NCBI RefSeq assembly: GCF_011299575.1
Contig: NZ_CP049863.1
Location: 3,038,001 to 3,102,000 of the forward strand
Reading direction: 5' to 3'
Length of the DNA stretch: 64,000 nt
DNA from: Leucobacter viscericola
Lineage (GTDB): Bacteria; Actinomycetota; Actinomycetes; Actinomycetales; Microbacteriaceae
The position numbers were made by a program, and so were the translations under genes. The notes under the pieces were generated by a model, which worked only from the letters and a program-made list of their open reading frames with translations, searched no databases and was not told the DNA's origin. This document shows positions 50,082-59,396 of this stretch, in pieces. Every line of letters begins with the position of its first letter. The stretch's first letter is position 1.

Positions 50082-51502
50082 GTTCACCAGAAACGATGGC
50101 CGTCAACCTCGACGGCGACGACGACTCTGCCGGTCCCGTACGAGGCACACAGTCGCTACTTCGTATCGGCATGATCTGGCTCGCGGCCAACCTTGTGGTC
50201 ACGACGCTGCTCACCGGAACCCTATTCACGCCCGCCGTGTCGTTTGGCACCGCGAGCGCGATGATCGTGGTGGGCACCCTGATCGGTGTTGTCGTGCTTG
50301 TGCTCGTAGGCAATATGGGAACCCGCACGGGTCTGCCGACCATGGCGCTGACGCGTGGCTCCTTTGGCATCCGCGGCAGTGTGTTGCCCGCGGCAGCGAA
50401 CCTCCTCATCCTGATGGGTTGGAGCTGGGTGCAGGCGATGCTCGCCGGCGTCACCGTGAACTACCTCGTGCACGAGGCGACGGGGTTCTCGAACCCGATG
50501 CTGTTCTCCGCGCTCTGCCAGGCGATTGTTGTGGTGCTCGCTATCTTCGGGCACACCGGCATCTCGCGGGTTGAGCCCTGGCTCGCGCTCGCGATCCTCA
50601 TCGTCATGGGCTTTGTGTTCGCGGCAGCGTTTGGCGCGTTCTCTCCGTCCGAGTTTGCGTCGATCCCGGTTGATACCTCGCTCGGCGGCACACCTTTCAT
50701 CACGCTCGACATGGTGATTGCAACCGCGATCTCGTGGACGGTGCTCTCGGCCGACATGAACCGGCACGCGAAGAGCAGCAAGGCAGGAATCATCGGTTCG
50801 GGAGTCGGCTACACGCTGTCGACCTCGATCGCGATGTTCCTCGGACTTGTTGCTTTCTCGACCGTGCTGCTGCGCGGGCATGACGCTGTTCCGTTCGATC
50901 CGACCGTTATTGTCTCCGAGTTTGGCTGGCCACTCGGCATCGCCATCTTCCTCTCGGTGATGGCAACAAACACCATGGTGGTGTTTGGCATGGTGACCTC
51001 CGTCGTAAACGCGCAGTCCACGTGGCGACTGAAGTTCCTGCCGACCGCGCTGGTGCTCGGGGTTATTTCGGTAATCGGATCAACGTTCCTCGGTCTGTTG
51101 AACCAGTTCACCGACTTCCTGTTTGTGATCAGCGCGTTCTTCGTGCCGGTGTTTGCGATCATGATTGCCGATTACTACCTGCTGAAACGACGCGGTTATT
51201 CCCGCCAGATTTTGCACGAGCGACCCGAGAGCCGCTACTGGTACCTCGGCGGCGTGAACTGGGTTGCGGTTGTGGTCTGGGTCATCGGCGCTGTGCTTTC
51301 GTACATGCTGGCCTACATCACACCAAGCCCGATTGGTGCGAACATTCCCGCGTTTGCGGTGAGCTTCCTGCTCTACCTGGGGCTCATGATGCTTATCGGC
51401 CGTAACGGGGCGATGGGGCTGCGGGATCCGCGCGATGCGCAACCGACAGGTCACCTGCTCGACGGCGCTGACGAAACTGCGGCGCTGCGGCTGGGCGGCT
51501 AG
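50078..51502 (+). CDS. NCS1-family permease (CodB-like)
   Basis: 474 residues, about twelve hydrophobic segments. Features of the cytosine/purine permease branch: NMGTRTGLPTMALTRGSFGIRG near residue 80 and SWTVLSADMNRHAKSSKAG in the middle. It is distinct from the NCS1 protein at 12.3 kb, sharing family motifs only. The coupled start with the NTF2-like gene and the ureohydrolase upstream suggest import of a guanidino, ureido or nucleobase-type compound. A strong terminator follows. Confidence 0.85.
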   Translation: MSSPETMAVNLDGDDDSAGPVRGTQSLLRIGMIWLAANLVVTTLLTGTLFTPAVSFGTASAMIVVGTLIGVVVLVLVGNMGTRTGLPTMALTRGSFGIRGSVLPAAANLLILMGWSWVQAMLAGVTVNYLVHEATGFSNPMLFSALCQAIVVVLAIFGHTGISRVEPWLALAILIVMGFVFAAAFGAFSPSEFASIPVDTSLGGTPFITLDMVIATAISWTVLSADMNRHAKSSKAGIIGSGVGYTLSTSIAMFLGLVAFSTVLLRGHDAVPFDPTVIVSEFGWPLGIAIFLSVMATNTMVVFGMVTSVVNAQSTWRLKFLPTALVLGVISVIGSTFLGLLNQFTDFLFVISAFFVPVFAIMIADYYLLKRRGYSRQILHERPESRYWYLGGVNWVAVVVWVIGAVLSYMLAYITPSPIGANIPAFAVSFLLYLGLMMLIGRNGAMGLRDPRDAQPTGHLLDGADETAALRLGG

Positions 51503-51539
51503 TCGCGACGGGCTTCAGCGCCCGCGTTGATAGATAACA

Positions 51540-51590
51540 AAAACCAGTGGAGCGCCAGAGTCATCACGACTCTGGCGCTCCACTGGTTTT
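51540..51590 (+). terminator. Terminator after the catabolic island
   Basis: Perfect 22-bp arms, 51540-51561 and 51569-51590, 7-nt loop. The right arm ends in TTTT and the left begins AAAA, so it works in both directions. Confidence 0.85.
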
Positions 51591-51719
51591 CGTGTTACGC
51601 AGTGGAAACCGTTGGGCGCACCAACATTCTTGAGTTTTCCACTGAATTTTTGCCTCCTACTACGGGTTATTCGTTCGGTGTACACGGACGCCGAACTTTA
51701 GCTGCAAGTATTGTTCGTT

Positions 51720-52874
51720 GTGAGTTTATGGGGTGAATTCAGTGAATCTGAGCTGTGTGACGTTGTGCGCACAGAGCCCGGAGATTCCGCGCGGAGCCGC
51801 GCGGCGTTCGCTGAGCTCTATTCCCGCAGTTACACGCTCGCATTGGCGAACGCCTATCAGTTCTTAGGCGACGATCACCGCGCCGAAGACGTGGTTTCAG
51901 AAGCTTTCGCAAACACGCTGCGGGCGCTGCAACGCGGTCTCGGCCCCAATGATTCCTTTAACGGGTACCTGATGACTGCCGTGCGGTCGGAGGCGTTCAA
52001 AGTTTCTCCTTCTGAACGCGCCACCGTCTCGGTGTCGCACGACCAGCTTGAGGGGCTCTCTCAATCGGTCGAGCCAGACAGCGCTGTGGGGATCGCCGAG
52101 CGCGACCAACTCATGCGTGCGTTTGAAGCGTTGCCGGAGGACTGGCGGCGGGTGCTCTACCTCATCGAGGTTGCCGGGGAGCCCCCGGTCGTCGCGGCGC
52201 AGAACCTCGAAGTGAGCGTCAGTGCGACCAACGCGCTCCTCTTTCGTGCACGCGAGGGGCTGCGCACGACATATTTGCAACAGTATGTGGAGCGAGCGCA
52301 ACCGCAGTGCGAGGGAATCGCGCCCGCACTGGGGCGGTTCGTTCGCGGCGGGCTTCGTGCGCAGAAGAAAACCAAAGTGGTGAGACACCTGCAGGGTTGC
52401 TCCGCGTGCAGCGCGCAGCTCCACAGGCTGCGTCTCATTAACGAGAACCTGCGCGGTTGGGTTGGCCCCGCAGCTGCGGGGATTGGCCTGGCGGGTGCCG
52501 CATCGTTTGGTGGCAGCGGTTCAGCGGGTGCGGCGGCTCTGACAGGATCCGGTGCGGTCGGTGCGTCGACGGTCGTCGCGGCGAAGCCCGGTCTGGCGCT
52601 GAAAATCTGGATAGGGGCGACTGTCGGGGTGGCCGTAGCGGCGACCGCGGTCGTTCTGTGGCCGAGCGCGGAAGCTCCTGCGCCCGCGGCGCCGGCCCCG
52701 CCAGTAGAGATAGTGACGCCCGAGCCGACGCCCAATCCTGAACCAGCACCGGAGCCAGAACCGCCGCCGCAGCCTGAGCCAGAACCACCGAGTGTGATTC
52801 CTGAGCCTCCAGCGCCCGAGCCGCCAGCTCTATTAGAGGACGACGATTCTCCGAACTGGGTCGAGATCGAGTAG
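51720..52874 (+). CDS. ECF-type sigma factor fused to a ZAS anti-sigma-like domain, membrane anchor and Pro/Glu-rich tail (copy 2)
   Basis: 384 residues from GTG 51720 (TTG 51711 is an alternative; no strong ribosome site for either). Region 2 is near residues 28-95 and region 4 near 132-185 (LPEDWRRVLYLIEVAGEPPV, SATNALLFRAREGL). The zinc motif has C197, H223, C227 and C230 (HLQGCSAC), the same spacing as in the copy at 9427-10617. One membrane helix lies near 293-314, then a 70-residue tail rich in PEP repeats and acidic residues, which could span the wall. It precedes surface protein 2 by 126 nt on the same strand. A membrane-bound sigma factor that sees the outside directly is inferred; release needs proteolysis or another trigger. 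Confidence 0.85.
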   Translation: MSLWGEFSESELCDVVRTEPGDSARSRAAFAELYSRSYTLALANAYQFLGDDHRAEDVVSEAFANTLRALQRGLGPNDSFNGYLMTAVRSEAFKVSPSERATVSVSHDQLEGLSQSVEPDSAVGIAERDQLMRAFEALPEDWRRVLYLIEVAGEPPVVAAQNLEVSVSATNALLFRAREGLRTTYLQQYVERAQPQCEGIAPALGRFVRGGLRAQKKTKVVRHLQGCSACSAQLHRLRLINENLRGWVGPAAAGIGLAGAASFGGSGSAGAAALTGSGAVGASTVVAAKPGLALKIWIGATVGVAVAATAVVLWPSAEAPAPAAPAPPVEIVTPEPTPNPEPAPEPEPPPQPEPEPPSVIPEPPAPEPPALLEDDDSPNWVEIE

Positions 52875-53000
52875 CGGCCGCCGAGACACGAACAAATTCT
52901 TTTTGTCCAGCGCACACATTTTGTATCGCAATCCGCTCTTTATATCTGTGGCACTTTTGCCTGAACGTATGAGCCATAAATGTAGGGAAGCAATATCGTA

Positions 53001-56000
53001 ATGAGCAACAAACCCAGTCATCTTTCACCCGCCCGTGAGCGCAGACGTTCTCGTCTGCGCGCGGGTCTCGGCGGTAGCCTGGCCGTCTTACTGGGAGTAT
53101 CGCTCGCAGGGGCTGCCGTACCGGCGCTGAGCGCGGCGGCGCTGAGTGCTTCGTCAGCGACAGTTTCAGGTGCGACGCCCCTAACGCTCGCCCCCTCGAC
53201 AGAAGCCCCGCTGCTGGCGGTGCCCAGTGACCTACCAACGGCGTCATATACGCCAGAAGACTACTCAGTGGCCGACGAGCCAGCACCACTGAGAGATTGT
53301 GTGCCGAACCTCCTGGGTGCGAGTGGCGACACGAGCATGATCCCCTCACGAGACTTCTGGTTGCTGCGCGGCGACACGATGCAGTTTAAGGCGCTCACAA
53401 CACTCTGCGCGCAGATTAACAATCAGTGGAACTCGACACCCGATCAGCTGAACTTCTCGCCGCCGGCTTCTCGCATCAACTGGTACGACCCAGACGGCGA
53501 CACAAAGGGTGAGGCAGTAGACGTCGGTCCGCTGTGCACGCTGACGGCAACCACCGGCTGCTGGGATCCGACGTTTGCGACGTCGCTGTACAAAGTTACG
53601 GTGACCGATCCAGTTGTTGACTCGGGTTACTACACCCGGCAGGTTTCGGGAATCCGCGCACCTGCGGGCAGGACGGGTGTCGTTCAGGCGGGGTTGGGCA
53701 ACACGACGGGATCCCAGGCGCTGCGAATTGCCGATCCTCAGCTCAAGCTGAAAAAGGAAGTCTGCATCAACTCGGGCGATGCGGGCAACGACGGCACTGG
53801 CGCAGGTGAGGGTTGTGACCCAAACGATGACGCTCTCTGGGTGCCGAGTCAGCTGGTAGCGGCGGATTCGACAGTGCTGTGGCGACTCACGGTGACCAAC
53901 ACCGGCAACGTCAATCTGCAAGACGTGAAGCTTGCAACTGAGACGAGCTCTCCCGAAAGCAACACCGACAGCTGCCTTGCGGGCTTCCAAAACGTGGATC
54001 TTGCCTCCGGTGTGGAGTTTGACGCCGGTGCGGGCGAGTGGTCGGAGGTGCCAAACGAGGACGGCGAGTGGCCGGGTGGTGAGACCGCGAGGCACGTCTG
54101 CGCGACTGAGGTTGGAAAAGCAGACCTGACAAACTCGGCGCACGCAAACGCGACCTTCAGCGAGGTAGACCTCAACGGAAACCCGCTGGTCGATCGATTC
54201 ACGGATCCGATGGACAACAATTCGCACCGGGTCGGCTCAGGAGTTGCGGGCGCCACGGTCCACACTGTGCACGCCGACCTCACGCTCGAGAAGTTTGTGT
54301 GCGCGAGCGGCACCGGCTGTGAACCCTACGAAAGCGACACCTCTGCGTGGGTGAAGTCAACGAGCGTTGACCGGGGGAGTGACGTCGAGTGGACTCTCGT
54401 CGTGACCAACACCGGGAATGTTCCGCTCGGCGAAGTTGCCCTCAACTCCGATGTCTTAACGAATGAAAACGCGGGCAACCTCTCGGACTGCGTGGTCGGC
54501 ACGAAGTTCCCATCCCCCTCGGGCGATGGCCTCCTTGCGGTCGGGGCGTCGACCTCGATCTCCTGCAAAACCCAAAAGGTCGCTAACACCAACAAACTGT
54601 TGCCCCTGATCAATACGGCGAAGGTTTCAGCTACTCCGATCGTGACAAACCCGGATGCGCCCGGCCAGCCCTTCGCGTCTTCGTTGAGTGACGAAGTGTA
54701 CTCAAACGAAGATTCAGCGAGTGTGTTTGCCGAGCTGCACCCGGCACTCACTATTCAGAAGTCTGCGAGTGTTTCGACGGTGTCGAAGGCGAACGACGTG
54801 ATCCAGTACTCGTTCCTGGTGGAGAATACCGGAGACGTGCCCCTGTCCGACGTGAAGGTGACGGACGATCCCGCGAAGTTTACGGGTTCGGGAGCCCTCT
54901 CCGCCATCGTCTGCCCGACGACCGAACTTGCAGTTGGAGCCTCGTTCAACTGCCTGGCTTCGTACAGAGTCACGCAGGCCGACGTTGACGCGGGATCGAT
55001 CCTCAATGTTGCGACAGCGTCGGGCACCTCACCCGAGGGTGACCCGGTAGACGCGCCCGAATCTGAGGTGATCGTCACCGCTCCAGCGGCCCCAGCGATT
55101 TCGCTTGTGAAGTCGGCGGATCGCACAAAGTTTGATGCTGCGGGCGAGAAGGTGGAGTACTCGTTTGTTGTCACAAACACGGGGAACACGACCCTCAAAG
55201 AAATCACCGTGGCCGAAACGAGCTTCACCGGAGAACCCGGCAACCTTGCGGCCGTTGACTGCCCGGCTACAACGCTCGCTCCCGGCGCTTCGGTGACGTG
55301 CACTGCCACCTACACGACGGTGCAGGCCGATGTGGATCGCGGATCGGTCTTGAACACCGCAACCGCCGAGGGCATCTCGCCGGCTGGTGCAGCCGTCGTC
55401 GCAGACCCCTCCGAGTGGAAGCTCACCGCCGAACAGAACCCGGCAGCATCCCTGAAAAAGGTCGCCTACACCGATGAGCTGATCCTGGGAGAGACGGTGA
55501 GGTATGGCTTTCGCGTGACCAACACGGGCAACGTCACACTCACAGACGTTTCTGTGTCTGAGGAATCGTTCACGGGGAATCCCGCGTTCCTTTCCGAGAT
55601 CACGTGCCCGACAGAGCCACTCGCCCCCGGTGAGACGGTTGAGTGCACCGCTAACTACGTGGTGCAGCAGGCCGATGTCCACTCCGGGTACCTGGACAAC
55701 ACAGCAAGTGCAAAAGCGATGCCCTTCGGCATGCTCGGCGCACCTGGTCTTGAGGTGAAGACCTCTCCGAGTGAGACGACACTGCCGGGTGATCCTCGCC
55801 CCGAGCTTGAGCTCGTTAAGACAGCCGATCTCTCGCTCATTAAGGCAGTCGGTGATCCGATTGTTTACACCTTCACCGTAACCAACACTGGCAATGTCAG
55901 GATCAACGACGTGACTGTGGAAGAGACCTCGTTCTCCGGAGACGCGAAGGCGCTCTCAGCGCTGGAATGCCCGACAGATCGGGTGCTTGCTCCGACAGAG

Positions 56001-57356
56001 TCTCTGAGCTGCACTGCCACCTACGCGGCGACGCAGGCAGATCTCGACTCGGGTGCGTTGAAGAACGTGGCGATCGCGACAGGGAAGGCCCCGAGGGGTG
56101 ATGCGGTTGAATCCGCTGAGGCCAAGGTGACGATCCCAACGGATGCGAAACCCGCTATCTCGCTCGTCAAGTCGGTCGATAAGACGTCGGTGTCGAAAGC
56201 CGGAGAGTCGGTGAAGTACTCCTTCGCCGTCACGAACACCGGCAACACAACCTTCACCGATCTAAAGGTTGTGGACGACGCCAAGAAGTTCACCGGAACA
56301 GGCAAGCTCTCCGCGGTGAGCTGCCCGACTACAAAACTCGCGCCGGGCGAGAGCGTAACGTGCACGGCGACGTATGAAATGACCCAGGCCGATATCGACT
56401 CGGGATCGGTTGTCAACGTGGCGACCGCAAACGCAGCGTCGCCGAGTGGGATTGCCGTCACAGCCCCTGAAAGCAAGGCGACGGTTTCAGCCAAGCCGAA
56501 CGCGGGGCTCGCCATTGTGAAGACCGTTGACGCGAAGGTGATCCAATCGGTGGGGCAGACCCTGAACTACTCGTTCAAGGTCACAAACACCGGAAACGTG
56601 ACGATGGGCAACGTCAAGGTGGTCGACGATGCGAAGCAGTTCTCCGGAACGGGGAAGCTCTCCGCGGTGACCTGCCCGGTGACCGTTCTGGCCCCGGGAG
56701 AATCCGTCACCTGCGTTGCCACCTACCGTGTCACGCAGGCTGACCTTGGGACTGAGTCGCTCGACAACGTTGCCTTTGCAACCGGCCTGCCACCTCGTGC
56801 GCCTGGCGCGGTGATCTCTGAGAAGTCCGCTGTTGTGTCCTCCAACAGCGCGGTCACCACTCCGGTGACACCCGCCTCGGGCAACCTCGTTGTTGAGAAG
56901 CAGCTTGACGGTCTTGCGGCAGGAAACGCCGCAGTGCAGGGCAAGGTGTTCAAGATCGCTGTCACGTGTCAGGCACCCGCCGAAAACGGAGGCCCGGGGT
57001 CCGTTCTCTGGTCTGGCGAGGTCAAAATCAAGGGTGGACAAAAGAAGCTGCTCGTTGACGATGCGGGGGATCCGTGGGCCCTTCCCGGTGGTACCCGCTG
57101 CTTCGCGCAGGAGATTGATCGGGGCGGCGCCGACGTCACGACAATCGAGCACGATAGCTGGGAGAACGGCGTGGTTGTGACGGCGGGCAACCCCGCCGAT
57201 CCGCAGCGACTGCAACTCCTCGTGACGAACACGTTCGGACCGTCTGCTCTGGCACTCACGGGTTACGGGGTGTCGGGGATCCTGATCCTCGCGGCCATCG
57301 GCGGGGCAGCGGGCCTCTTGCTGATGTTCGTTCGCCGGCGCAGGCAGAGCGCATGA
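53001..57356 (+). CDS. Giant wall-anchored surface protein 2 (DUF7507 repeats, LALTG)
   Basis: 1451 residues with AGGGAAG upstream. The signal peptide is RRRSRLRAGLGGSLAVLLGV followed by an AxA region. After an N-terminal head come about eight related ~115-residue beta-sandwich modules with YSFxVTNTGN, CPTTxLAPGESVTCTATY and TQADxDSG signatures, the DUF7507 (DUF11-type) pattern. The first two carry extra cysteines. A DUF5979-like domain (NLVVEKQLDGLA, KIAVTCQAP) follows, then LALTG (residues 1417-1421), a hydrophobic helix and RRRRQSA, a sortase signal of LAXTG type. Exported, wall-linked stalk; the head may bind a surface or another cell. Its gene follows the second fused sigma factor and ends with its own terminator. 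Confidence 0.88.
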   Translation: MSNKPSHLSPARERRRSRLRAGLGGSLAVLLGVSLAGAAVPALSAAALSASSATVSGATPLTLAPSTEAPLLAVPSDLPTASYTPEDYSVADEPAPLRDCVPNLLGASGDTSMIPSRDFWLLRGDTMQFKALTTLCAQINNQWNSTPDQLNFSPPASRINWYDPDGDTKGEAVDVGPLCTLTATTGCWDPTFATSLYKVTVTDPVVDSGYYTRQVSGIRAPAGRTGVVQAGLGNTTGSQALRIADPQLKLKKEVCINSGDAGNDGTGAGEGCDPNDDALWVPSQLVAADSTVLWRLTVTNTGNVNLQDVKLATETSSPESNTDSCLAGFQNVDLASGVEFDAGAGEWSEVPNEDGEWPGGETARHVCATEVGKADLTNSAHANATFSEVDLNGNPLVDRFTDPMDNNSHRVGSGVAGATVHTVHADLTLEKFVCASGTGCEPYESDTSAWVKSTSVDRGSDVEWTLVVTNTGNVPLGEVALNSDVLTNENAGNLSDCVVGTKFPSPSGDGLLAVGASTSISCKTQKVANTNKLLPLINTAKVSATPIVTNPDAPGQPFASSLSDEVYSNEDSASVFAELHPALTIQKSASVSTVSKANDVIQYSFLVENTGDVPLSDVKVTDDPAKFTGSGALSAIVCPTTELAVGASFNCLASYRVTQADVDAGSILNVATASGTSPEGDPVDAPESEVIVTAPAAPAISLVKSADRTKFDAAGEKVEYSFVVTNTGNTTLKEITVAETSFTGEPGNLAAVDCPATTLAPGASVTCTATYTTVQADVDRGSVLNTATAEGISPAGAAVVADPSEWKLTAEQNPAASLKKVAYTDELILGETVRYGFRVTNTGNVTLTDVSVSEESFTGNPAFLSEITCPTEPLAPGETVECTANYVVQQADVHSGYLDNTASAKAMPFGMLGAPGLEVKTSPSETTLPGDPRPELELVKTADLSLIKAVGDPIVYTFTVTNTGNVRINDVTVEETSFSGDAKALSALECPTDRVLAPTESLSCTATYAATQADLDSGALKNVAIATGKAPRGDAVESAEAKVTIPTDAKPAISLVKSVDKTSVSKAGESVKYSFAVTNTGNTTFTDLKVVDDAKKFTGTGKLSAVSCPTTKLAPGESVTCTATYEMTQADIDSGSVVNVATANAASPSGIAVTAPESKATVSAKPNAGLAIVKTVDAKVIQSVGQTLNYSFKVTNTGNVTMGNVKVVDDAKQFSGTGKLSAVTCPVTVLAPGESVTCVATYRVTQADLGTESLDNVAFATGLPPRAPGAVISEKSAVVSSNSAVTTPVTPASGNLVVEKQLDGLAAGNAAVQGKVFKIAVTCQAPAENGGPGSVLWSGEVKIKGGQKKLLVDDAGDPWALPGGTRCFAQEIDRGGADVTTIEHDSWENGVVVTAGNPADPQRLQLLVTNTFGPSALALTGYGVSGILILAAIGGAAGLLLMFVRRRRQSA

Positions 57357-57393
57357 GCTAAGCGGGAATCTCCCGCAGGCTGAGTGAGCAACG

Positions 57394-57435
57394 CGAGTCG
57401 AAACCATGGATCCGTCCAGGGTTTCGGCTCGTTTT
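57394..57435 (+). terminator. Terminator after surface protein 2
   Basis: CGAGTCGAAACC (57394-57405) pairs with GGTTTCGGCTCG (57420-57431) with one G-U wobble, followed by TTTT. Confidence 0.75.
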
Positions 57436-57521
57436 GCTATACCCGCGACACAAGATTTGCTGGGGCTTGCCCTGGACCCCTCCAACCCGAGATGATCTTG
57501 TGGATAGATGAGGAGGTCTGG

Positions 57522-58916
57522 ATGTCACCGGACAACACACCCGAGACTGATCACACCCGCATGCACTCGGTTTCAGACGAGACGCGGCGCATCGTGGATC
57601 AGGTGCTCGACTACTCGCGGCGCCGGATCCTGTCCGACGACACTCCGCTTGACCACGCTGCGACCGCGGCGGAGCTTAAGCGACTCGCCGGTGTCACCAT
57701 CAGCGAGGACGGGATCGGAGCCTCTCGGGCCCTCGCGGTGTTTGAGCACGTGCTCGCTCCCGCCTGCATCACAACCGACCACCCGCAGTTTTTGTCCTTC
57801 ATTCCGAGCGCACCATCGAAGGCAGCTGTCGCGTTCGACCTGGTGGTGTCAGCCAGCGCGCTCTATGGAGGCTCCTGGCTTGAGGGTGCCGGAGTCGTGC
57901 ACGCCGAGAACGAGGTGCTGACCTGGCTAGCCAACGAGTTTGGTTTGCCCGCAGGATCGGGTGGTGTGTTCGTGCAGGGCGGCACGATCGGCAACCTGTC
58001 GGCGCTCGTGGCTGCCCGCGAGTATGCACGAGAGCGTCTCGATGATCGTGATGCGCCGCGCGGCCGCTGGGTGATCGTGTGCAGTGCCGAAGCGCACTCG
58101 TCGATCGCATCGGCCGCTCGAGTGATGGACGTCGACGTTGTTGCGGTGCCCGTTGGTGCCGATGGTGTGTTGCGAGCCCCCGAGGTCCGCGCGGCTCTCG
58201 AGGAGCACGGCGACCGGGTAATCGCCGTTGTTGCGACGACCGGATCCACAAACTTTGGCACGGTAGACGACGTTGCGGGAATCGCCGCGCTCAAGCAAGA
58301 ATTTGACTTCTGGCTGCACATCGACGGGGCCTATGGCCTCACGGCAATGCTCTCGCCCCTGACCCGCGAACTCTATGCCGGTGTTGAGGCAGCCGACTCG
58401 GTGATCGTTGATCCACACAAGTGGATGTTCGCCCCCTACGACGCGTGTGCGCTCATCTATCGTGACCCCGAAACCGGGCGCCGCGCACATACTCAGCACG
58501 CGGAGTACCTCGACACGCTCACGGAGGCCGCGGACTGGAGCCCCTCCGACTATGCGGCCCAGCTGACCCGCCGCCCACGCGGCCTGCCGCTCTGGTTTTC
58601 ACTCGCGACGTATGGTGCGACGGCGTATCGCGAGTCGATTGGCCACGCGATCCAGCTTGCCCGCCGAATTGCCGAGGAGATTGCTAAGCGACCAGGGCTC
58701 ACTCTGGTTCGGGATCCGCAGCTCTCTGTTGTGGTCTTTGAGCGAGACGGCTGGGAACGCGCGGACTACAACCGCTGGTCGGATCGTCTGCTTGCGGATC
58801 AACAGGCCTTCGTCGTGCCGAGCTCGTACAACGGTCGGCCCAACGCGCGCTTCGCGATTATTAGCCCGCTGACTACCTTCGAGCAGCTATCCGCGATCCT
58901 CGACACGATGGAGTGA
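57522..58916 (+). CDS. Group II PLP-dependent decarboxylase (aromatic/diaminobutyrate/glutamate type)
   Basis: 464 residues from ATG 57522 with AGGAGG just upstream; a longer frame would overlap the terminator. Family marks: HPQFLSFIPS near the N-terminus, GVFVQGGTIGNLSALVAARE, SAEAHSSIASAARVMDVDVV, the cofactor Asp in WLHIDGAYG and the Schiff-base Lys in VDPHKWMFAPYDA. Substrates in the family include aromatic amino acids, diaminobutyrate, glutamate and cysteine sulfinate, and cannot be separated here. Leucobacter walls contain diaminobutyrate, so a diaminobutyrate link is possible but only a guess. It has no operon partner before the rRNA region. Confidence 0.85.
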   Translation: MSPDNTPETDHTRMHSVSDETRRIVDQVLDYSRRRILSDDTPLDHAATAAELKRLAGVTISEDGIGASRALAVFEHVLAPACITTDHPQFLSFIPSAPSKAAVAFDLVVSASALYGGSWLEGAGVVHAENEVLTWLANEFGLPAGSGGVFVQGGTIGNLSALVAAREYARERLDDRDAPRGRWVIVCSAEAHSSIASAARVMDVDVVAVPVGADGVLRAPEVRAALEEHGDRVIAVVATTGSTNFGTVDDVAGIAALKQEFDFWLHIDGAYGLTAMLSPLTRELYAGVEAADSVIVDPHKWMFAPYDACALIYRDPETGRRAHTQHAEYLDTLTEAADWSPSDYAAQLTRRPRGLPLWFSLATYGATAYRESIGHAIQLARRIAEEIAKRPGLTLVRDPQLSVVVFERDGWERADYNRWSDRLLADQQAFVVPSSYNGRPNARFAIISPLTTFEQLSAILDTME

Positions 58917-59119
58917 AGCGCGCGACACGCCCGGGTAAGTGGCGCAGCTTGCGGGGGAGGCGGGATCCCCGTAATGTTATCTCTTGTCAGCGCGACGGAG
59001 CGGGTAGCGAGAGCGGCCCGCTGATAACGTTGCGCTAAAGACTTGCCGCCACAGCTCGTGGAACTCGGTCTTCGGAACGAGTGAGTCTTGCATGTGAAGG
59101 AATCTAATTCCAACACGAT

Positions 59120-59148
59120 TTGCAAGATGAAATCGGGTGTGGTAAGTT
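59120..59148 (+). promoter_or_regulatory. rrn promoter
   Basis: TTGCAA (59120-59125), exactly 17 nt, TAAGTT (59143-59148). It is the best -35/-10 pair upstream of 16S; additional promoters may lie further up. Confidence 0.6.
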
Positions 59149-59202
59149 AGACAGGTTGCTCTTCGGAAGCCCGGTTGGGTGTGTACGGGGGGTGTCTGGT
59201 CC

Positions 59203-59222
59203 TTGAGAACTCAATAGTGTGC
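59203..59222 (+). promoter_or_regulatory. rRNA leader antitermination/processing motif
   Basis: TTGAGAACTCAATAGTGTGC. A closely related motif is at 61238-61257 before 23S. Such TTGAGAACT elements recur before 16S and 23S in actinobacterial rrn operons, where they are taken as box-type antitermination or processing signals. Confidence 0.6.
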
Positions 59223-59396
59223 ACTTTAATTGTCAAATGCCAATTATTTATCCCGTCGCTGACCGCTTTGGTGGTTGGTTGATGGCGATTCCTTTTGGAC
59301 AAAATTATAGATGAACGTCAGTAATGATGTTTGTTTTTTGTCAGGTTGAACTCGCTCACGTTCCGGCTTATTCCGCTGGTTTGTGGGCATGTAATT

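Larger units (their letters stand above)
58917..59396 (+). other. rRNA operon promoter and leader region
   Basis: 480 bases with no protein gene. It contains the promoter at 59120-59148, the leader motif at 59203-59222 and an AT-rich stretch up to the 16S gene (59230-59400) that would form part of the 16S processing stem. Confidence 0.75.

Noticed and set aside
57362..57376. GCGGGA/TCCCGC hairpin right after surface protein 2 as terminator
   Set aside because: Only 6 bp with no T tract; the stem at 57394-57435 is the better candidate.
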